Positions 55,386 to 64,000 of a stretch of 64,000 nt of DNA are shown here, one piece after another. The stretch comes from Knufia peltigerae. Its lineage: Eukaryota > Ascomycota > Eurotiomycetes > Chaetothyriales > Trichomeriaceae. How positions within the stretch are numbered: position 1 is the first letter of the stretch; each line of letters starts with the position of its first letter. The stretch lies in assembly GCA_030247855.1 (NCBI GenBank), contig JAPDRN010000078.1, positions 62,001-126,000 on the forward strand, given 5' to 3'. The translations under genes were made by a program, and so were the position numbers. Under the pieces are notes generated by a model. That model had not been told where the DNA came from, did not search any database, and was given only the letters and a program-made list of their open reading frames with translations.

Positions 55386-56072
55386 TTTTGCCAATCCCGG
55401 TGCTAGAACCAGAGGGGTGATTGTAGAAAGAACCGGAAAAAAAAATGGCAATGAAACAGAAATATCAAATCTCCATACTCTCGCTACCCCAGATATATGA
55501 AGGAAAACAAGGGAGACCTGTTGAAATAAAACTCCACTGGACCAAGGGCACATGGCCATGACAAGTACCCATAGACGCACCCCCGGGAAGAGTACAAGAG
55601 TGGCATGTCTGTCCAATCACGACTATCTCGCAAATCCAACGTCTGCGAATTTTCTTAGGCTATGACCCTTCGTCTATGTCGACGGCTGAGAATTACCACA
55701 ACGGGCCACATTCTCGGAATTGCATCAACATATTGGGCCTAGTCTTGGTCTCTTCCGGAGTAACATCTTGGGTTTTTGGTCAGTGGTTAGTGGTTCGTGC
55801 TTCTCCGATGAAGTGGAACCACAAAAGAGCGGGAGAAAGATTCGGGTTGGTCTGTTGACACTTCGTCCCGGCGCCCGTAAGGGGTACAATAGTATTATTA
55901 CTGTTATGTCAATAACCGACTACCACGCTTAGGCAAAACCACGTAGCTGGGAGAAGAAAAGTGTCCGCAAGAGATTTTACAAAACAGACATCAATACCTT
56001 TTGTACCGCTGTCCCAAAAAATCTGGCAGACACCCACACGGTTCGGCTTGGATTGAGAGAGCCGCCATTACC
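55386..56072. promoter_or_regulatory. Divergent promoter region, sugar carrier/lactonase-like gene
   Basis: 687 bp between outward-facing starts with no gene. It must carry both promoters, and no operator could be assigned. Confidence 0.45.
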
Positions 56073-57713
56073 ATGACCTCCAAATTTGTGCCCGTCTCGT
56101 TACTTTTGCCTTTGATTTCCCTTCTCCTCTACACCCAATCAGTCCACCTCTGGAGACTGGTGGGCAAGGTGGACATTGACCAAACCCGGCTCGTGAGGTG
56201 GGAAAACAGCACTCCCTTGAACGACGACCAGTGTGTCGTCCACCACGAGGCCGACGCCTGTGAAGATGTCAAGATTCACTACGCCTCATCGACGGCGTTT
56301 TTGGCGTGCGGAGATGCCCGGGAGAGGACAAACTGGTACCCTTGTGCCGGCGTGAGGACCGTCGAACGTCGTTCGGAATCCTCGTTTCGTGAGTCTCTCT
56401 TCAAGTACGACATCGACACCGGCAAAACCACCCAACTCGTCATCAAGGGGTTGGAAGGGGACTTCATCACTCATGGGATAGATGTTTTTCCTCTCCCCGA
56501 GGACTCTTCAAAGGTAAACAGACACCCGCCGATACACCATCATCGTCATTGGAAGGAGAAATATTGTTTAATCTCTTTCACTCCCACGCAGCGCCTCTCT
56601 CTCTCTCTCTCTGACAAGATACTCGACAGATTCATATATTTGCCGTCAATCATGCTAGGGATGGGGACAGTATCGCCATTTTCTCCCATCAATCAGGTTC
56701 GGATGTTGTGGAGCTGGTCAAGAATGTCAAACATCCCAACATCAAGACTGCCAATGGAGCAGCAGCCACTGGACCTCTGTGAGTAGACCCAGGGCATAGT
56801 AATTCTATCCCGTGGCAACTTTTTTGTTTGCTGACCATCCGATGATCCAGGGAATTCTACGTCACAAATGATCATTACTTTGCAGGTGGTTTCTTGCGTG
56901 ACATGGAGGGAAAGTTTGGCCCTTGGAGTTGGGCGACCCATGTTCAGTTTTGTGATGCCAGTGACGAGGTACGGAGTACTATTACAATACAAGGCCCCCC
57001 CCTCCCCCCATCCTCACCACGACGACGATTATCGTAAAATGCTGACTTACTTGACCAAACCAGGTCGTCTCATGTAAACAAGTCACAGGCACTTTTCCAG
57101 GTTCGAATGGTCTCAATGTTTGGGAAGACCGTTTATTTGTTGGAGATTCCAAAAATGGCACCGTGACAATATTTGAGATCCAAGGGGATAAATCCTTGAC
57201 TCAGCTTCAACAAGTGGTAAGTCGCCGAGCTTGCTGTGAACTTCCACGCAGAGAGACAAAGTGTCGATGTTAACGTGATGATGATCGACAGGACCTCGGT
57301 GCCGCAGCAGACAACATCAATATTCTACCGACAACTGGTGATTTACTCGTCTCAGGTACGAAAATTCCTATTCCCCCCTCTCTCCCTTTGTGAAAATGTA
57401 TTCGTACTCTCTCCTCTTTTACGGACTGACTGATTGTTTGTTGATCCCAGTTTTCCCGACCTTGGAGGATTTGCCAAAGTACCTTGCAAACGTTGAAGGT
57501 CTGGGTAAAGACTTGTTGGTTCCGGCTGCTGCATTGAGACTCCGCAAGTCGACGAATTACGTCCCCGAACTTGCTTACTTCAACGACGGTTCCGTCATCA
57601 GTTTCCAAACGGCGGCTGCCGGAGACCCATACAACGACATTTATATCGGAGCAGGTGTTTTGCAGATCGGGGGCTTTGCGGTCTGCAAAGTGCCTCACGG
57701 GACTTTTGCATAG
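56073..57713 (+). CDS. Paraoxonase/arylesterase-family lactonase
   Basis: Six exons (56073-56513, 56630-56778, 56851-56968, 57064-57216, 57292-57355, 57451-57713) give 395 aa. An N-terminal hydrophobic anchor (about residues 5-26) suggests a membrane-bound or secreted enzyme. The body reads as a six-bladed propeller of the serum paraoxonase group: CEDVKIHYASSTAFLACGD, THGIDVFPLPEDS, IHIFAVNHARDGDSIAIFSHQSG, FYVTNDHYFAGGFLRDMEG, SNGLNVWEDRLFVGDSKNGTVTIFE, AADNINILPTTGDLLVSVFP, and a final VISFQTAAAGDPYNDIYIGAG. Asn/Asp residues in these blades would bind the catalytic calcium. Known members hydrolyse lactones and aryl esters. Intron 1 holds a CT repeat. Confidence 0.87.
56595..56612 (+). repeat. 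(CT)9 microsatellite in intron 1 of lactonase gene
   Basis: Nine CT units lie 17 nt before the acceptor AG at 56628-56629. It doubles as the polypyrimidine tract, so length changes could affect splicing. Confidence 0.7.
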
Positions 57714-57905
57714 TAGCTGCCAAAACTGAGCACCTTTCACTGAAGTGATGAGAAGGCGCAGGCGGTTGGTGCGTTTGGGTTTGGCGATACACACAAGGCC
57801 GAAACGATACAGGTTGTGTGCATGACAAAGAGCCGTTTTGAAATGCTTCCGGTTCATTCAGGGACTTGAGTGCCTTGGACACGACTTTCATGACCCGATT
57901 CCGGT

Positions 57906-60338
57906 TCAAGTAGGGTCACTTGGCATTACCATCGGGTTCTGAATCGACTCAAATGTGAGATCGAGATCGTCCCAGAATGTATCATCGATCCAGGCGTCCC
58001 AAGGTTCGCCATCCAAAAGAGCGGATTCGGATATAAAGTGTTGTTCTGGCAAAACAGTGGCGGTCTCGCGATCTTCGGTTAGATGCACCAAGACGCCAGC
58101 ACTGTGCGATCGCGCGGCATCATCATCAGTGGTAGTGACGGGACTGGTCGGTTGCAAAATCATGACACTACCATGACCCGAGTCATTAGTGAGACCACTA
58201 AAACCGATCCCAATAGCTATAGCGAAAGATTTTAGCTTCGTTCCAGATCTAGCTAAGAGTAAACACGAAAAGAAAAATTTTTCCAACTCACACTTTTGAG
58301 ACTTATTGACCGTCCGCCCCGACATCGAATATTGCATCTTGTCAAAAAGCTTCTGTATCATCTTCGTGTCTTGTAGCTCGATGAGACTGTGCGGGTCGAC
58401 GCTACCTTCGGCAGGGTCGGTTTCCTTCATGCCTTCGGCCTGTTGCTCCATGGTCGTAGTGACCCAGCTGACTCCCTTCCAGTAGGTGATGAGTCTGTGC
58501 AGCGTCCTCAGACATACTTCGTAGTTGGATCGATTTGTGATTCTCCTCAGCGAGTTCAGCGTTGCAGCGGACGACTCGGAAATGAAGACCAAGCCGGCCA
58601 CTTCGACGGCCTGGTCGATAAACGGGCTCGAAACGAGAGTCTTTGCGTCCACGACTTCGACCAAGCTGAGGATCGAGCTCATCGTCCTCGCGGACGAGAG
58701 CGCGATCCCTCGACTTTCGGCAGTCAGGCAAATGTTCTTGGCTTGTGCTTCTTGTCCATACCGCAAGCCCGGTCGGTGAAGCAGGATTACTATCTGGGCC
58801 CAAAGTTAGAGTCGAACTGCAGCACGTACAATCTTTCGCAGAGAGTTCCGCACCGTGTGAAACCACAAATGTAGCATGATAAAAGTACCACTCTCTCCCC
58901 TTGCTAGGTATGACTGGAAATTGTTGATGTCGAATAAAAGCGCTCGCGGAAGATTGGCGTAATAGTTGATGAGCTCATCATTGAAACGAAGGAGTTTGTC
59001 CCTAGTCTCTGCCCTGAGGGTATCAAGCTGTTCGGCATTGTTGAGCTCGTCATGGACCAAGCCCAAAGTCTGCATGATGACCACCATGCTCGGAAATGGG
59101 GAAGGGTATTCTACGTCGGCGTCAATTCGCGGCCATGGCACATCAATATACTTTCGGTCGATACTGAGTGGTCGACCTGTCGCGAATGAGATGATGTGGT
59201 CCAGATGATGCACACTGAACCACGTTCTCGAGACTGTCCAATACTCTTCGGATTCCAGTTTATCGGGCCCAGAGATGGCGGCCTGTTGTCTGTCGGCGTT
59301 GAGCTTGCAGGCCAGAGAGGACTTTACATACCTTGTGCATTCCTAGGTCCATGGCCATACGACAAGCCATACCCATATACATCCAAACTCCCACGTCGTG
59401 GTTATTGGCTAGCTCCAGCCATACCAGCATTAAAATACTAGCAACCACATCATAACTCGGGAGGTTGAGTAGAGGAACGAGTAGTATCTTGGCCTTTTGT
59501 GCAAAAGTGTCGCCTCTCATGTAGGGCGGATAGGTTTGAAATTCGGCCAATGGGCTAAATCGTGCAGAGAGTCCACAAATACTATTCAGGACCAGGGCAG
59601 AGACTTTGCCAGATCTGACCAGCTTGGTAAAAGCATTGCGATGATAGAATGGAAAATGACAACCGTAGTGATCAAAGAAGGTATTTAGGAAAGGGTAAAG
59701 TACCCGCGAAGCTGGAGTGATGCCGTCTTCTTCGAAGAGAGATGGCGATTCCTGCTTAGCCGCATTTGCAATGACGGCGTCAAATCTGCCAGACAGTTGA
59801 TGCGCATCGGGCGTCTGTGGGCTCGGCGCTGAAGGGCGCGTGACATCGAACAACATCTTCTTATAGCCTGGGGCGATCCCGGTCTTGCCAAACCATCGGA
59901 AGAAGGGGATTCTGACAGACCGAGAGTCCGCAGGTCTAACGGGAACAGTCGTCAGGTCAGCCTGTGGTTGCAATGTGGTAGAAATACGCTCCTCGTCGCC
60001 TGCATTGTCACTCGGCGTCTCGGGAACAGTCTTCGAAGGATGCTGCATTACAAACTTGATGCGGTTTTGTCGCGGGTCCCGATAATCACATATCGAGTGG
60101 CTTTGCACACAAGCTATCGCGCGAGTTGATCAGACGAGTTGAGGAGTCGTAGGAGAGAACAATTCACCTGTACATGAAGGCTTTGTCCCACTACAGCGCA
60201 ACTTCTGCTTCCGACATCGACTTGATGGAGGATCAGTAGTGAGTGTGTGAACTTCCGCTACGCAGAAACTCACCAGCAAGCCAATGAAGTCCTCTTTCTC
60301 TTTCCGGAGCCCTGAGTGCCCTCCATTCTCGTTCCCAT
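57906..60338 (-). CDS. Zn(II)2Cys6 fungal transcription factor
   Basis: Six exons (60274-60338, 60220-60168, 60113-59332, 59282-58830, 58793-58292, 58216-57906) give 721 aa. Two introns split the zinc cluster. When joined it reads ACCRCRKQKLRC then PSCTACVQSHSIC with exact C-x2-C-x6-C-x6-C-x2-C-x6-C spacing, preceded by basic GKRKRTS. The start at 60338 (a second ATG follows four codons on) is the only in-frame one before the cluster. The fungal_trans domain includes LYPFLNTFFDHYGCHFPFYHRNAF, VWMYMGMACRMAMDLGMHK and WFSVHHLDHIISFATGRP. The C-terminus is acidic with aromatic residues (WDAWIDDTFWDDLDLTF), a probable activation domain. It is convergent with the lactonase-like gene, 193 bp apart, and downstream of an alcohol dehydrogenase. 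Confidence 0.88.
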
Positions 60339-61154
60339 CCGCAAGACCAACCATCTGGTAATGAGGTTCTCCTATGTGTAGAATCATAATTGGACTCTGT
60401 TGACGCAGCGTAGAGTGAGGTCAAAGTCATAATGTTCCCGTTGATCCCAAGAGGCTGTACCGAGTTTTTGCTTGGCAGTTCATTCTTGCCGCTTTTACAG
60501 CAACTACTCACCCTGACCTCTCGATATCAAGTCTTTCGCAGGACATAGAGTGGTCTTCGCTCTAAAGAGGCGTGTCTTGAGAGAGGAAGAGAGAGAGCTA
60601 TGCATTTAGTTTGATATAAGCATGTCTAGACGTCTGTTCCGCCAGACCATTGTTATGTTGTTGGGCTAGACCTTGCGGTACGTGTTGGCGGAACCCACCA
60701 TTGTACTTGTGTGCTGTATGTCCGAAAGTTAGAAATAAACGTGTTGATACGGAGTGTCTTCCATAATCATAATAGATAAGAGGTGACCGGGTTGCCGAAG
60801 CACCGAGAACGCCAGGACGGTTTAGAATTGATGCGAGCGATAAGGGATTACCACAGAACAGGCCCATGGGGGCGGATTTAGCCTACAGCCGTTCCACGTA
60901 CGACCTCTGCGAGTGAAAAGAGAACACGTCAAAACATCATATCATTGCTTTCTAACGACTCGGCCGAAGCTCTTGAATTGACATATCAGGGAGAAGCTGT
61001 CAGGAGACGGGTAGACCATGGTGGGACTGTATCAGCCGCACGCCGTGAACTGCACGGTAACTTGGCTGACGAATCTTTTGAAATCGAACTCGAAGTAGGG
61101 ATAGCATGAAGCTCATTTTGGTGAACCTATTTTCAGTATTGATCAGAATATGCC
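60339..61154. promoter_or_regulatory. Upstream region of zinc-cluster regulator
   Basis: About 815 bp with the regulator promoter and the 3' UTR of the alcohol dehydrogenase. No gene or repeat was recognised. Confidence 0.4.
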
Positions 61155-62245
61155 CTATTTCACCAGCACTGTCCGACCGACAACTTTGCCTTGAGCAAGT
61201 GCTTCGAGAGCCTGGCCGGCCTGTTCCCATGGAGCCTCTGTCATCTGAATTGGCTTGAGTTTCCCTTCCTTGGCCAGACGAGCGACAGCTTGAAGATGAT
61301 ATAGATCTCCAGTGTTGGTGCCGACGATAGAGGCGGCTTTGAAAATCATCGTCGCTAGGTTCAGCTGCATGATTCCACCACTGAGACCGACCAGGACCAA
61401 TTTCCCGGTTTTCCGAAGCACGTCGAGCCCGAGTGTCGCAGACGCCGGGACATTGACGAAATCAACGACGGCCAATACGGGGCCCCCTGTGGCGGCCAGC
61501 AAGTCCGTGGCGGTAGTTTCTGTCCCTGAACGCACCGTGGCTGTGGCCCCTGCTTCCCGTGCGACCTTGACCTTCTCCTCGCTGATGTCGACACTAATGA
61601 TCGAGCGATGGCCCAGTGCTCTCAACATCGAAATCGCCAACAAGCCCAGCCCACCAGCTCCGATGAGGACGACTGGTTCGTCCGATGGCAGAGGAAGGAC
61701 CTTTTCAAGGGCGTTGTAGACCGTCACGCCCGAGCACCCGAGTGTAGATGCAAACGCCGGGTCAACGTTCTCGACGTCGACGAGGTACCTGGGATGCGGA
61801 ACCACCACATGAGATGCGAAGCCACCGTGCAGGTTGATGCCCAGACTCTGCGGCTTCAGACATCTGTTGTTGTGACCTTCTTGACAGTGGTTGCACATCC
61901 CACAACCCAGCCACGGGAACACAACTTGCTGGGATTGTAGAGGGACAACGCCTTCTACTTCTGGACCCAATGCTGCCACGGTCCCGAGAATCTCGTGACC
62001 CAATGCTCGTGGTAAGGGTAACGTATATTTACCTTCCCAGAGATGCACATCAGAATGACAAACACCGCAGTGCGTGACTTTGATCAAGACCTCGGTACCT
62101 TTGGGTACCGGTAGTGGTTGGCGGAGGCGCTGTAGAGGTCTATTGTGCTCAACTACAGCCCAGAGCTCGAGCTCCTCTCTATCGTCCTTCGGTTCGATGA
62201 GTATGCATCATCACAATCACGAGATACTCAACTTACAAGGCTCAT
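61155..62245 (-). CDS. Zinc-dependent alcohol dehydrogenase (MDR family)
   Basis: The main exon reads continuously from about 62174 to 61155, from WAVVEHNRPLQRLRQP to the end. It has no ATG at its start, so I propose a 9-nt first exon (62237-62245, MSL) with GTAAGT. The exact acceptor (62175-62176 or nearby) is uncertain. The protein is about 344 aa. Catalytic zinc ligands are in THCGVCHSDVHLWEG, GHEILG and, further on, SLGCSGVTVYNALEK. The structural zinc site is C-x2-C-x2-C-x7-C in GCGMCNHCQEGHNNRC. The cofactor motif is GAGGLG, followed by SVDIS with Asp, which favours NAD+. It oxidises an alcohol or reduces an aldehyde of unknown identity. Confidence 0.85.
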
Positions 62246-63042
62246 TTCGGTCCTCTCGCGCTCAAGGCTAGTCTTGACAAAGTGTCCCCAAAGGGCGATT
62301 AGACCCTCACTCAAACCTTCTTCAAGAAGTCAGGGGAAGTAGTCAAGAGAAATACTGAAAGTTTCCTTTTCTTTTTGTTTTTGTTTCTACCTTTTTTTCT
62401 TTATTTAAGAGGCTGACATCTCTTAATCTTGGTGCAAGTATTCATGAAAGTGGGTACAGATCCAGACAATCTAGAATGAAAGTCTGAACGATGGAGAAGC
62501 CTCCTGCTGAACGGCCGAATCCCATGCTTTCGCGGAATACTCCGTCAAACGCTTCTTGACAACGCTCGTCTTCTTGATGTATGAAGAAGTGGAGAACCAT
62601 TTCCCGGTTAGTGGCGAGGGTCTTTCATCGTCGAGTTCGTCGTATTTGACCCTGACTATAACCTAGCGTTCCCGGACCTCGCTTAACACCTTCCTTCCCA
62701 GAAATAGCTATCACAGCTGTCACTTATTGGCATGGAAATGTTTGGAGGACACATAAAATGTCCCATCAATCTTGATAAGGCATGAAGTGACTTCAGTGGA
62801 GATTGCTTTCCAATGTATGTATAGCGTAGAGTCTAACAGAATCGCATAGATAATCTGCCTGGAGAGCAAGATCCCACAATGAACCCAGTCTGGCACAGAA
62901 GGCTCAGAAAGTACAGTCAGAGATTGTAATGCTATCATCAATGTCTTTGGGCCTCCGTTACTGTTGCTCCAAGGGGTTCAAAGACCTCCTGCTTCACGAC
63001 TTCCGTCATCGGCCACATCCAGTGGGTGAAACGCTTGATACC
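62246..63042. promoter_or_regulatory. Upstream region of alcohol dehydrogenase
   Basis: About 800 bp that hold the dehydrogenase promoter and the 3' UTR of the next minus-strand gene. A T-rich patch lies at about 62366-62406. No gene was recognised. Confidence 0.4.
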
Positions 63043-64000
63043 TCAGTCCTTTTCATACAATTCTGCATCCACGGAGACACACATGTACTCTGGGGATGGC
63101 CACGTCTCCAGTGCGAGATCGAACACTTCAGAGAACTTCTCTTCCTGCCAGGGGAAATCTCTGACTGGTCCAGATTCTGAGTCGCTTACCGTAGATGTAA
63201 AGTGGAATGGTTGTGGCATACACGACGATAGTGACGACTGCCAGAACAATGCACACGTCGCGTACGTTGGACGCGGCAAGCCAGGGGCTGATGGCGAAGG
63301 TGAAGCCGAAGCCCCACAGGTTTCGTATTACGACAATTCCAACAAATGCTTCAACGGCAACGGGGCGATAACAGTCGACAACATAGCCTGTGCGAAGTTA
63401 ATTCCTAGATAGGAGTCGGAGGACCCGAAAGTTTGGATACACTTACTCATGGCTAATTCTGAGGCAAATGCGTACGAGAACGAAGTCATAGCTTCACCGA
63501 ATACCGGACCCATCCAATGAGTTTTCTGGTAAACAAGGATTAGTTCCGTCGCGTCGTGAAGACACGGCATCAAGTGAGACTCACATAGTAGGCAGCAAAT
63601 CCGAAGATCAAGAGCGCTCCAGGCATAAAGACAAGAGCGGCAAAGAATAGGGGCAAACGATCCTCTGCCTCTCGAATTCCTCCGCGTCTTCGGGCCAGTG
63701 CAGTAGCAATACGATCACTGAGTGGACCAGCAATGATCAATCTGGGGATTTGCTGTTAGTCAGCGAAGGGCCAAACCACACCGATCTTCAAAAGAGACAT
63801 ACGCAAGAATACTCCCGGTAATGGTTCCCACACGAGTAAGGCCAAAGGCCGAGGCGGTAAAGTTGAATGGGGGCTCAAAAATGACAACTGCCAGCATACT
63901 GAGGATACATGCGAACCAGGCCAGATTGACACCATAGACACAACCGGCCTTTTGTAAATATTACGTTAGCTATCCACCAGCTGCACTCGAGGGGAAATGT
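63043..64000 (-). CDS. MFS transporter, 3' part (runs off the window)
   Basis: Five exons are visible on the minus strand (63803-63948, 63585-63741, 63447-63525, 63190-63387, 63043-63089). The 5' part lies beyond 64000. They encode about 209 residues of the C-terminal half of a 12-helix carrier: AGCVYGVNLAWFACILSMLAVVIFEPPFNF, GLTRVGTITGSILALIIAGPLSDRIATALARRRGG, GEAMTSFSYAFASELAMSYVVDCYRPVAVEAFVGIVVIRNLWGFGFTFAISPWL and a final helix ending LYIYEYM. The YxVDCY...IRN block is seen in DHA1/Hol1-type fungal carriers. The last exon is short (47 nt). Bases 63949-64000 look like intron, with a GCTAAC branch site. Confidence 0.85.

Noticed and set aside
60130..60387. ORF reading into the zinc cluster of the right-hand regulator without splicing
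   Set aside because: It lacks the first Cys of the cluster. The two-intron model restores all six Cys with correct spacing.

Overview
This window is nuclear DNA of a filamentous ascomycete (Pezizomycotina). The evidence is short GT-AG introns with CTNAC-type branch sites, five to six intron-split Zn(II)2Cys6 regulators and MFS carriers, and fungal housekeeping genes such as HFI1, DPB2, RSM18 and AIP1. The abundance of catabolic enzymes, transporters and regulators would suit Eurotiomycetes/Chaetothyriales, but that placement is only an impression. I found no rRNA, tRNA, CRISPR or transposon.

Left accessory block (0.6-12.2 kb): a Baeyer-Villiger monooxygenase, divergent from an alpha/beta hydrolase with an apparently damaged splice acceptor, a sugar-type MFS carrier, a Zn2Cys6 regulator and a short-chain dehydrogenase. 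Together these could take an alcohol to a ketone, then to an ester or lactone, then to an opened product.

Middle block (12.3-31.5 kb): mostly core genes. It holds a 1,828-residue protein joining a nucleotidyltransferase-like head to ankyrin repeats, formyltetrahydrofolate deformylase (PurU), SAGA subunit Hfi1/Ada1, actin-interacting protein Aip1, mitoribosomal protein bS18m, DNA polymerase epsilon subunit Dpb2, a NASP/Sim3-type histone chaperone and a Rid-family protein. DPB2 and the histone chaperone share a divergent promoter carrying two ACGCGT cell-cycle boxes in a perfect palindrome.

Glycerol block (36.3-47.3 kb): glycerol kinase, an aquaglyceroporin and FAD glycerol-3-phosphate dehydrogenase lie next to each other with no other recognisable gene between them, with a Zn2Cys6 regulator convergent to the kinase. 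This is uptake, phosphorylation and oxidation of glycerol in one physical cluster, a fungal counterpart of bacterial glpF-glpK-glpD. A second Zn2Cys6 regulator and a Ure2-like GST lie just upstream (32.3-35.7 kb).

Right accessory block (48.4-64 kb): a drug/cation MFS carrier, a type-B carboxylesterase, a second sugar-type MFS carrier, a paraoxonase-like beta-propeller lactonase/arylesterase, a Zn2Cys6 regulator, a zinc alcohol dehydrogenase and the 3' part of a further MFS carrier. It reads as an ester/lactone/alcohol utilisation neighbourhood. Spliced gene models were built by hand from splice signals and reading-frame continuity. They are phase-consistent but not confirmed by RNA.
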